Below are positions 11,701 to 23,700 of a DNA stretch of 64,000 bases, piece after piece. This DNA comes from Littorina saxatilis (Eukaryota; Mollusca; Gastropoda; Littorinimorpha; Littorinidae), in assembly GCF_037325665.1 (NCBI RefSeq), contig NC_090248.1, forward strand, positions 20,709,137-20,773,136. The letters are read 5' to 3'. The translations under genes and the position numbers were made by a program. The notes below the pieces were generated by a model, which worked only from the letters and a program-made list of their open reading frames with translations, was not told the DNA's origin and made no database searches. Every line of letters begins with the position of its first letter. The first letter of the stretch is position 1.

Positions 11701-14700
11701 AGTGCGTCTTCTCATTCTGCATCGTCCTCCTGGAACGACATCATTTCTGAAGGTAGCGTACTGTCCCACAGGGAATTACGCGCGTGCATGCCTGGCACTG
11801 TTCCAGCGACGGCACAACGTAGTTCCCTACTTCCGCCTGGCGTCGGGCAGGAAGCCGTCAATAGACAGGCATCCGGTCGAGGATTCTCCCTTCCGGTGCT
11901 TGCTCTTAGACGGGAGATACGAAGTGCATGCCTGGCAGTGACTCAGCGACGGCACAACGGTCTCAACTTCCGCCACGGGAGCGGAAGCCGTCAATAGAGA
12001 GGCATTGGTCGAGGATTTTCCCTTCCGGTGCTTGCTCTTAGTACGGGAGATACGAAGTGCATGCCTGGCAGTGACTCAGCGACGGCACAACGGTCTCAAC
12101 TTCCGCCACGGGAGCAGGAAGCCGTCAATAGACGGGTAGCTGGTCGAGGTACGCCTCTTCCTATGCCTGTGCTTAGAACGGAAGATACGCTATTGTCGGT
12201 ACGGCCTATTCAGGATCCGGTATCGGCACAGCGTCCACACTTCCGCCCAGGGGGCGGGGGGGGGGGGGGGGGGGTGGGGGGGGGGGGCAGGAAGTATTCT
12301 CGAGGGAGGATGCTGGTGGTGGTTATACCTCACAAGCACCCTCACTTCCGGAGGATACCGCCTATGACGATGCTAGTCAATGTGGCGGCGAACTTCCGGA
12401 AGGAGAATCAGAATACGGTGATTCCGCTGTGGATGACGATACCAATTTCCGGTTGCCAGCCAAGCTATACCAAGCGGTAGCAATGGCAGCTCAGGTAGCC
12501 TCAAGGATTTTGAGGAAGGAGTGGTGTCAGCAGCTAATGCTGCGGCACTACCATCTTCCTCTGTTGGAGTTTTTCCACTCACCACAAGAAGAGACACCGA
12601 CTTTTAAGTTTCGTGAATCTCCTTTGGTGGCTTATGAGATGCTTTGATACTGGCTAAGCGTTCGGGACACGGGTATGCGTCGTCTGGTTCAGTGCCTTTT
12701 CTAGCAGAGCATGATCAGGCACCCAACTCGGCCAAGCCTTGGTTGGCGGACGCACATCGAGCCTTTCAAGTCTCGCAGCAGGCGGGACGAAAGGTGACGT
12801 TGAACGCTGCTCCACGCTTCTCATAGACTCCTACTTTTTGCCACGCGCGACGCTCCCGGTAATACCGGAGTTGGCGACGCTCAGAGAGGAGGGCTATAGC
12901 AGAGACAGATCTGTTCTTTATACAGAAGCCTATCTCTTGTATTTGGAGGAATCAGGGGGATTCAACTTGGAGTTAGCGTCTCTGTCGTAGACGCTGCTCA
13001 GGTCTCTCTCCCGTTCTGTCGCCACGTCACTAGATCCGTTTGTATTTCGGAGTGACGCGAGTTTAAAGGGACGTGACTACTCTGCTCGCTACTTTGGCTA
13101 AAGTCTCAGCAGAGCGAATGCGTCTTTCTGCTCAGCTCTACGCACATGCAGTGCATACGCGCAGGTCCGCGTTTCTGGCTGGTTCTAGAATTCCAGTTAA
13201 AGGACAAGAGTTTCAAGATTCTTTGAGGAAGGAGTGGTGGCTACAACAAGCCTGTCTGCGTCACCACCTTCTGCTGTCAGAGTTTTTCGTGCAACACAGG
13301 GGGAAAATCAAACTTTTAGGTTTCGTGAATCTCCCTCAGTGGCGTATGGGATGTCTAAGATTCTGGCTTTGAATTCCCGGTCGGAATTGTGCCTTTGGAC
13401 ACAGTGCTTCTGCTTTCGGCGCACAGTCCGGCACCAGAGTTGGCACAGCTGTGGCTAGCTCCCGCACGGCCAACCTCTTATGTTGGGCAAGCTGCTGCCT
13501 GGAGGTTCTTTTTGAACTTTAAGCCATATAATCTCTTAGACACTTTTTCCCTACCACGTGCTCCACTTCCGGTTACGCCGGAGTTAGCGACACTCAGGGA
13601 GGATGGCCACAATAGGGGCAGAGCTGTTCCTTATACAGAGTCATCCCTTGTAGCATTGGAGAGACTACTCTGGAGGGAAGGGAGGCTCCCTTAACCAGAG
13701 TGCTACCGCTGTTCAAGTTTCCCGTTTATACGGAAGCAAAGACAGCGATACAAGCAGAAATCTTGTCTCTGGTACAGAAGGAGGCGATCGACGAAGTAAC
13801 GGACCACAATTCCCCAGTCTTCGATGGGGGTATTTTTGTGGTGCCGAAGGCTTCAGGGGGCTGGCGCCCAGTTTTAGTCTTGTCCCCTCTGAACAGATAT
13901 ATATTTGAGACAAATCAAGTTCACAATGGAGACACCCGCGTCAGTCAGAGACGCACTCAGACCAGAAGACTGGGTGACGTCAATCTCGGACTCTATGTCA
14001 GACAGCTTATGTTTAGCTTCAGATGTACAAGTGAACAGCTCAGATCATGGGTCAATAAAGTGTTACACAGATGGTCAAAATTAAAGTACAAGATATTGCA
14101 CTGGAAGTGGAACTACACTGTTGCTTATAGTCTGTATGAAGCTACAAGGTGAAAATAGAAAAAGAAAAACACGATTCTTGACTTTGATGGGCTTTTTCTG
14201 CTCGTAAGCACACATTCTTCTACTCATCACAGCATGCCCCATTATTGAGTTTAAAACACCAATTAAATTTGTTTTGAATAAAACTCACAATTTTACAATA
14301 AGAATTTAGAGACCTGAATCAATTAGGTATATCCTACTTAGTTTGACTTTTGCAAAACTAAGTAATTACACATTTAATTGAATCAGTCAGACAGACGGAG
14401 ACATAGAGAGACAGACAGAGGGCAAACAGAAATCTGAGAAAGAAACCCCTTTAAAAATGTTACCATGTTTGAAATGAAACATCGCAAGGTGAAGCCATAA
14501 TTCATCACCTTTCAGTATGACGTCATGAGCGTGTTCCACACTTGAAATGACGTGTTTTTATCATGTTGTCAGCTGCACGGAGCTTGGAAGTATAATTTCC
14601 ATTCAACGATCCGAGTTTGTTAAGTTTTAGCCTATTTTCAACGTCAAACACCATGAAACTATATATATTTGGAATCAGAAAATGGTAAGGAATAGATAGA

Positions 14701-17700
14701 AGTTGTTTTTAAGTGTCTTTTTTCATAAATAAAGATAGTGGTTATTTATCGGTTTTCTTCATTTTTAAGCATAATTATCAATACAAAACAACAAAACTAT
14801 ATAGTTTTAGATACAGGACGCAATAGGGAATACACCAATATAAATTTTTTGTTTCAAATATTAGTTTTTAAAAATTTGAAAAAATGACATATTTCGAACA
14901 AACATTTCAATAACAAAACTTTAAGTGACCAAAGTGAAATGCAATCCCATAATCCGGCCTAGATCTGAGATTGTGTGATAAGAAATTCGATCAAATTGAT
15001 GAAAAACTGTAACTGTGAAAGTGCTGCCTCGACCTTTTGGCAAACGGTAAAATATGACGTCATCAAACTGTCCTATCAATAAACGGAAAAACCTTCTATG
15101 AGAAAATCCAGTCAAAAATATCCATATCAAATTTCATAAAGATCCACTCCGTAGTTTTTGAGATATGATCTGCAGTGTGAAAAAACGCCCATAACGCCCA
15201 AAACGCAAACTCATTTGTCATGATTTGGTCGTGTTCTGCTGATACTATAATGTTTTTCTTTCCTAAAACACACTATAATAGTAGCCTTTCCCAATGTCTA
15301 TGCTAAAACTGACTTGTCTGTGTTGTCAATGATTTTGCAACAGTGTGAGAACACAATCTCACGCCCATAACGCTGTGACACGAAAACTCATTTGGTCGTG
15401 TTCTGCCGATACTGTAATGTTTTTCTTTCTTAAAACACACTAGTATAATAGTAGCCCTTCCCAAATGCAATGCTAAAAATGACTGGTCTGTGTTGTCAAT
15501 GATTTTCTGCGAGAATGCGATCTATCTGTTTGTCGCAAAGACCGTGTGACACGAAAGTTATGAGCGGAAGACAAATCTGCTGAGTGCAATTACGTTTCAG
15601 AAGATAGTTGGTTAAAACAGTTTATCACTCAGACACGCAAAGGAACACTATAACTTTATTATTCAGGCCATTATTTGCTTTCCTTTGTCATGTATGAAAG
15701 TACTGGCCTTGGTTGAAGAAAGTGACCTGTCGCTGTGCAACAAATTTGTCGCCATTTTCCGCCGTGTTTTGTAAATAAAACGTGTTTACTACCCACACAT
15801 ACAAAACGATGCTGTTGGTTCTTTTTATTTTCTTATTGTTTGATTCATGCTTAGCAGTTTAGTATGCTTTGTTTTCTTCTCAATTCAATGGATGGCTATA
15901 AAATAAGCATTTAAATGTGAAGGTGTTAAAATTACCCATGATCTGAGCTGTTCACACAAGCATCTTTGTTTAAGAATAAACGGCTTCACAGTCACACTTC
16001 AGCGACTTTTGCCGGACAACTTGAAGCACTCTTTAACCTGCCAAAATTGCACATTAAGGCGTTTGGGTATCTTTTTCCCAGTCGAGAAAGATAGTGAACG
16101 CGTTTGTTTGGTGATAACAGTTAGAATCATTCACCTTCTGGTTTAGTGTTTCAACTTCAGCTTTACACCCCTCAGGGGCCTTTTCTACCGCGATTTAACA
16201 AACTACACTCTTACTGTAGTCTTCCCAGCGGTGGCCCCTGGATTTCGTACTATTTGGCTTTGCGCCAGGAGTCTTCTCCTACTTCGCAAACAGTACTCTT
16301 TGCCTCTAGATTAAGCCAACGAAGGCTGAATCACGAAACTTCAGTTTCGGGGATGCAGCTTCGGATTCATACTCAGATCCCTCTGCATGGTTTTTAACGA
16401 CATTGTAGTCTGAGTCATTTTCGCATTTGGGCGGAAAAAGCTGAGATTATCTTTGCTCTTGGGGTATCGTTCTTCAGGTATCAATTCTTGATGTACCAGT
16501 TAATGGAACCTTAGCTCTACAGTGACCTCTTCTAACAGAGGCCACTTATTTTATAATGCCAGTTCTCTTTCCTTGCAGATATTTTCCCAAGGTTTCAGAA
16601 CTAGCTACATGTAATGCCTCTAGCATTATATGCGTCGGCAATTTTAAACTCGTAAGACGCTCACTCACCCCTCCCTTGGGACGGGATTTGATAGGAGCAT
16701 GGTCTGAGAGCGGATCAGGTTACCGATACCCAGTCGCGTCTTCCCCGTTTGCGGGCCAGTTAGCGAAATACTAACAGGCAATCAGGTTTTCAATACTCCT
16801 GACTTTTCACCCCTGCTTTGCAAACAGGGGAGGTATACCCGCTTTTGGCAGCCGTGGCTTAGACTTCCGTTCACAGCCATTGGCAGCTACACGGTCTTTT
16901 CCGACCACCGAGGTTAACAATTATTGAGCCCGGTTCTACCGGGATGGGTGACCGTTTGGAACACGGGCCTGGCAGGCAATCTCTTTAATATTCAAGCTGC
17001 GGCCTTTCGGCTTCAGCTATTGCACTGTCGTTTTCTCAAGCACAACATCAGCAGTACTTCGCTCCCTAGAGGGTTACACTGCCGGTTTCACCGGAGTTCG
17101 CCTCCCTTTCTTTCAAAGCCACCGCTTAGGGACTTGGGTACATAGTTCTCGCTTATACCACTCCCGTAACCATTGAGGACAACGGTTGTTTTCTCTGGAG
17201 CTTGTTTTACTCTCTGTACTCCATCCTTTTCTTTGAAAAGATCAGTGACTTTCTGTCATACTCTCGCAAACGGGGCTTTTCTCTTCACTCATAAGTCTTA
17301 TGAGACAAGGTGGAAAAAAAGAGGGGGGGGGGGGGGGGTGCATGTTCGTACTTGGACAGTTCTCCCTTGGGCTCCTTCCACACTGTGCGAGATAGAGCAT
17401 GGTTCTACTCATAGGCCTTACCGGTTTAGGCTATGTTTCTTCCTAGTCTTATCAGCGTGTCTTGCTCAGCTCGCAGTATAAGGTTACAGGTCTCCCCCAA
17501 CAGAGAGACCATAGGCTAGATAGCGTTCATAGCCAAAGGGTCACAGCACGGCAAGGCTGAGTCTTTTGGTACTGGAGTTTCTATGCTCCACAGATTTTGA
17601 ACCGCTACAGGCCGCTCTTCTTCATAAATCTGACGTGGAAACACTCCACTTTGCGTCTAGCTACGGCACACAGAGGTAGCGAGATTCACGCACTCTCTGG

Positions 17701-20700
17701 CTTACAGGGAGATGTAGTATTCAATATAGACACTCTATCTCACTCTGTTTCCGGCCAGACTTCTTAGCCAAGAAACAGAAGTCAGGATAGCCATCTCTGA
17801 TGGCTAAGTTTTTCCTTGTGATAGGATTCTCGCCACAGGCGACCTAGTCTTATGAATCTGATCAGTTAGATCACTATGCTCCTTTCTGTCTCATACAAGG
17901 AGTTAAGATTACAAACATAAGCTACTTTTATCGTCTTTGTACACAAAGAGAGATAAGGACATAGCTAAGTTGATTCTGGAATCAGGAAGATTATCTGAAG
18001 TCCTCTACTCCGCCTACTGGAGATCTGAGGATGTTTTTTATCTACTTTTACCGGCCACCAACATCGAACGCAGAAGAAGAAGAAGATCTACTTTTACCTG
18101 CGCGACATTCCAGTACGCGGCAGGATGGTACAAAGGCTCTACCAGCGATGGTAGCAGCAGGGCAATTGTTGCCTAGCTCATAGGTGAGCATCCCACCACC
18201 TTAATTAGCAATCTGCTATATGTGAATTGGGATAAGATATGTAATTTAATCGAAAATTTTAATGTAAATTTTCATTTGATTAATATACTTACCCAATTCA
18301 CATACTGAAGTCCCTCCCGCCTACCCCGCTTTAGTTCTCCTAAAAATATTACAGGGGCGCTTCGAGCGAATGAATACAAGATGGCGGCGAGAGCACGCGT
18401 GCGCAGAGCATGCTGGGGGGTATCCTTGTCATGACGTCATTATGTGACGGTCAAGGCTGTTCTATTTTTAGGGTACTTTCCCCCTTAGCAGGGTGAGCGT
18501 AGTTTTCAGCGTCCTAGCACTAAACTGAAGTAAATTGCTATATGTGAATTGGGTAAGTATATTAATCAAATGAAAATTTACATTAAAATTTTCGATTTAA
18601 TGCAGTTGAAGATAGCAGCATAAAGAAGTTAATTTCGTGAAGTTAGGCTGATAATTCAGAACTTGTGCATGTAATGTAATGTTTCCAAACAAGTGGTATT
18701 ATTTTCTCATGTGAAAAGATAGATGCTGTTTTTGAATAACAGTTTATAATTTTTTCCTCAGCCCAGAGAGAGCGTTACTTTCAGATGTACAAAGACTCCG
18801 GCTCAGAGGAGTGCGACAGTCCCACCTCTCCCCTGCTGCCCTCCACTCACACCAGCACTGCACAGGACATGAGTGCCTCCACTGGCAGATACCTTCCTCC
18901 CCACAAGAGACAGAACTGTGGGCAAGGCCTCTCTCACTTTCTTCAGAGGCGCCACATTCCCAGCGTGAATCGAAACCCCACAACCAGTGTGAATCGAAAC
19001 CCCACAAGAAGGTCGTACCCTCCTGCTGTGGAGACAGCCCCTGGCGTGTCCTCCGATTCAGGGCTGAGCTGTGCAAGCAGAAATGTTCAGTGTGGTAGGG
19101 GTCTGATGAACACCCCACCTGTGGATTCTAGCACCAACATGGTCCCCTCTCTGGGTGGTTGTCGCCGGGGTGTGGCAAACCCACCTGACGATTCCTGCTC
19201 CAACACCTTCACTTCTCCAGGCGGGTGGTGGGACAACTCCAGAAAAAATGATACGGTGGTGTACAATGAAGACTTCCCGGCTCTCGGCACCTCCCCCTCT
19301 CAGGCATCAGATTTAGCTGTGGGGTCCTACGCCAGCATGGCTGCCACAACCACCAACCCGCAGCAGCCTGGGTCATTCCGCATCATCAAGGAGGATGGCA
19401 CATGCAAAACCTTCTTTCGCAAAAAGCCATTCATCATGGTTGACTCCTCCTCCCCCCTTCCACTTCCAGCCAGCAGTTGCGGTCGAGGAGTGTCTCCCTA
19501 TTCATCTCGGCTGTTGAACGACAACCGATTGACGGGGTCTAGCCGATGGGGCAAGGAGGCCAAAGAGGCATTCTTCAAACAGTATCAGACGCCGTACGTG
19601 GACACCCACTGTCACCTGGACTTTCTCTTCAACAGAGAACCTTACTGGTAAGTTGAGTGTGAGCGACTGCTGTGACTAATGAGTTCTGGAAAGAAGCAGA
19701 GTGTGTTTGTCTTGCCCTCTTTCACTTCGGTCTGTTGTGTGTGTGTGTTTTGTCTGTGGCATTGGTTCCCCTCTTTTGGGTGCAAGTTTTGTGAGCATGT
19801 AAGTCTTTCATTAATGTAAAAGTAGAGAATTGTAAGTTACAACTGGCTTGACTTTCCCAAGCTTTTAATGTAATCGTGCCCTTGGTCTTTAATTTGGCAT
19901 TGTTTTGTGTACATCCTAGTCTGAGAAATCATTCTAATAAATATCATTCCTGTGGACCTCACGATTCTGACTGATGTGTTTCAGTAATTCAGGGGTTCTT
20001 TTCTTGTTTGTGCAGTGGTACATTTGCTTCATACAGGGACAAGAAAAAACACACCTTTCCTGCTAACTTTGAGGGTTGTGTTGCTGTGTTTTGCAATCCC
20101 AAAAGCTTCACAAATGAATGTAAGTTTTGAATAGCCCTTAGGTTTCATTTTACATTCAGGATTGGTGCGACAGATTTATTGTCTGTTTACATGCACATGA
20201 CATGTACTTCTTGCAAAGAATGTTATGGTAAACACAAAATTGCTCCAAGTAGACCTGACCCTTTCTGAGTGCATGTGATTATGGTCAATTTGCTCCTGTC
20301 AGCTGCCTGTGAGTAAACATTTGGGTTGAAGTCACAAAAGACGGTGGTGATGAAATACTTGTGGTAATATGAAAGCCTGTGAAAGGCTTACAATCAAATT
20401 ACATATATTCTTACTCCGAATCACATAATAGCATTGACGCAGTCAGAGATGCTAAGGTGTCTGAAAAACGCTATCCCGTCTATAGTTTAAGGGAAGCAAC
20501 CCATACAAAAAAGAAGCAAGCTTGCCACACAGGGTTACCTCCCGTAGCGTGTATCACGCCACAGCTCCCGTATCCCATACGAGATATCCTCATTCGACTC
20601 CTTTCAGCCAGAGAGACAGGTCGATCTGTGATTTCGCTCCTGGCCGGTTTGTTGTCTGCTTGACACCCACCGGCCTCGGTTCCCCGTCTGCTCCTAGCTG

Positions 20701-23700
20701 TTTCTAGCTCAGTAGCTGGTGAGATTGTTCCTTGCTTGTTGTTTTGCATTGTTCATTCTGCTGAAAATTTTACGTCCTCTGGACTTATAAATTTTGCTCA
20801 GTAGTTTGTTGTTGTGGCCGCCATTTTGGTCGCCATTTTTTCTCTAGCTCATGTTGTTTATACTGGTATGTTTGGGTCCGTGCTCGGACTTTGAACGTTT
20901 TTGCCAGTAGCATGTTGTTGTAGCTACCTTTTAGTGGCTTGTATACTAGTGCTAGTTTGGTTCTGCTGAAGTTTACGTCCTTGAGACTTTGTTACTTTTC
21001 AGTAGTTTACTTTCTCACGTCGTCGGCATGGCGGATAGTGAGAAATAACGGGGGGGGGGGGGGGGGGGGGAGGGAAGACTGAGGGTAAGGGCAAGGGCCT
21101 GGTTTGCCCATATCCTCGTCCATGTCTTCTGCTAGAACCCCATTGTACATGTTTCTGATTTAAGACTTACACTGTCTTTTCTGTGCCTTTTTCGGCGCCG
21201 GAGGAGACTCCGTCTGGCTCTCAGACGTCAGGTTCGGCCGCTAGTGCGTCCGTTTTTTACCCCTGTGTTTACACCAGAGTCTAGCGCTCTGGTGGCTTGT
21301 CTTATTTCTGCTTTGCTCCAGAGATCCGTACTCCCGTCCGTGCAGACATTTTTGCGTGCGGACCCTGTGGCCAGCTCCTTCTCCCTCCCGGGGGTAGGCG
21401 ACCCTCGCTCGTTGGCTTCTCTGTTGACGCTGGCGTCTTCTGATTCCGGATGTTTTTCCCCGGGTCTTCGCCGCTCACTTGCGTTTCCGGATCGTCGGCC
21501 CAGTCTTCTGGCGCCCGTGATGTCTCTGGACTCCACTCGCTGGGACAAGTTTCTCTTCTTGGCCGGCACTCGGTGGCTTCCGCTTGCAGGAGTGCACCTG
21601 AGCATGTCCCTTCGGGGATGCGGTCAGTACAAGGTATGTGCTCGCAGCAGCCGTTTTTGGCAGCTGCTCTTCCGGTTCCCGGAAGTAGTGCCTCGTTGGA
21701 AAGCGGACAGACCATGGTCCCATCTGGCTCGAGCTGCGCTATACGTAAGCAGTCGTTCGCGACAGCTTCTCTTCCGGCTCCAGCCGGAAGTGTTGGTTCA
21801 TCGGTTGCGGACAGCCCTTGGTCCCTTCCGGTTCGAGCCTTGCCCTTGTACAGCAGCCGTTTCCGGCAGCTTCGCTTCCTGCTTTGGCAGGAAGTGTAGG
21901 TTTATCGGTTTGCGGACAGCCCATGGTCCCTTCCGGTTCGAGCCTTGCCCTTGTACAGCAGCCGTTTCCGGCAGCTGCGCTTCCTGCGTTGGCAGGAAGT
22001 GTAGGTCAAGCGGGTAGTGTACAGGTTACCACTGTACAAATGTATTTTTTTCAACTCAAGATTTAAATATATCGTTATTGATATTTAAAAATAAATTGAT
22101 GTTTAATTGTAAACTTGTCGTAATTCAACTAAACTTTTTTTTCTGGATATCTTCTTTGTAATGTGTGTGTGTTGTCAGCCAAGTGGAAGCCGATAGTGGA
22201 AGAACCACAGGTGTGGATGGCGATGGGCTGTCACCCCAAGAGTGCTGTGGACTACACAGAGTGGGCCGAGATTGGGCTCAGGAAATCCCTCAAGCACAAG
22301 AAAACTGTGGCTCTGGGAGAAATTGGCCTCGACTATTCCAAACAGTGGGTTCTTCACCGTGTCCTTTTTGCCTGTGCAAAGCACTACTTACATTATGCTG
22401 ACTTGTGTTGAGTGTTTTGTGCTGTCAAGGCCTGGCTATTGTTGTGACTGCAGCCAAATGTAGCATCTTATACTGGTAGAGCATGCTAACTGTTCTAACT
22501 CGCTTGCTACTAAACCACGACTGAACCAGAGAAAAATGGATTTTGTGGATTACTTTGACTAGTTGATCATTTTGTACTTATTGTAGCTGTAACCTGGTAT
22601 GTTTGAAGTCTCATCCTCTATCTTTACAAATTTAGTTTTAATCATAGACTGCACAACACAGATTGATTTCCAACAAAAAACATCATTGCTGTGTCATCCT
22701 TGATAAGTTAAGGTATCTATGCTGTAATATTTTTCTTTTTGCACCGTTACTAATGCCAAGGCAAACCGATGAAAATATCACCTCTGCATAAAATAAACGC
22801 TTCATGATTGTGACTTGTATCTTCCAACTTGTTTCAGCCACGGGCAAACGGCAGCCAAGCAGAAGGAGGTGTTCATCAGACAGATCAAGATAGCTCTGGA
22901 GATGCAGCTACCTCTGGTCATTCACAGCAGGGAGGCTGAGGACGATTGTCTGGAGATTCTGGAGGAGGTCAGTAGCATCTGCATTGTTCTCGCTGCTCCC
23001 CAGGGCAAGTCACGATGTGCAGGAGCGCTACACAGTGCTAAAATGGACGCCAACTGTCACTTTAATGGTAGCTGTTCCAGTTTGTCTGTCACTATTTCTC
23101 CAAAGTTATATTTCTCACATTTAAAACAACGGACACAGAGACAAAGACACACGCACACACAAACACTCATGCACGCACACATACACGGACAGACGCGCGG
23201 ACACACATGCACACGCCGGCCCGCCGGCCTGAAGGCACAACCACAACTCTCACACACGTAGGCACACACACACGCACGCACGCGGGCCGGCGTGTGCATG
23301 TGTGTCCATGCGTCTGTCAGTGTTTATGTGTGCGGGCGTGCATGAGTGTTTGTGTGTGTGTGTGTCTTTGTCTCTGTGTCCGTTGTTTTAAATGTGAGAA
23401 ATATAACTTTGGAGAAATAGTGACAGACAAACTGGGACAGCGACCATTAAAGTGACAGTTGGCGTCCATTTTAGCACTGTGTAGCGCTCCTGCACATCGT
23501 GACTTTGTTCGTGTAACTGTCTGTTTGTTTATCTGTATGTATGGATGTGTGTGTCTGTGTGTGTGTATGTATATGCATGGGTGTATTTGTGTGCATGTGT
23601 GTGTAAATATGTGTTAAGGGAGGGGGGACGTATGCGTTTGGCTTCATAGTACTTTCATACGAATCACTATCGCTAATCGATTGATGTTAAAAAAAATCTA

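Larger units (their letters stand above)
10853..18593 (+). mobile_element. DIRS-like (tyrosine-recombinase) retroelement fossil, ~7.7 kb including a nested insertion
   Basis: It sits in intron 3 of the TATDN2-like gene, in gene sense. Long inverted terminal repeats (10853-11059 and 18368-18593) are almost identical. An internal complementary region at 18214-18305 joins the reverse complements of the two outer tips, which is the hallmark arrangement of DIRS elements. Inside are a gag-like stretch (about 11,270-12,500, with ~130-150-bp internal tandem repeats), a reverse-transcriptase-like stretch (from about 13,700) and a tyrosine-recombinase-like stretch (about 17,900-18,180). It is broken in many places (well over five). 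The near-identity of the terminal repeats suggests recent arrival. A DNA element is nested at 14,031-15,955. Confidence 0.85.

Noticed and set aside
11206-13694. Separate host genes within the DIRS-like element
   Set aside because: The frames lie between the element's terminal repeats and resemble gag-like and reverse-transcriptase-like regions of the family; they are treated as parts of a fossil.
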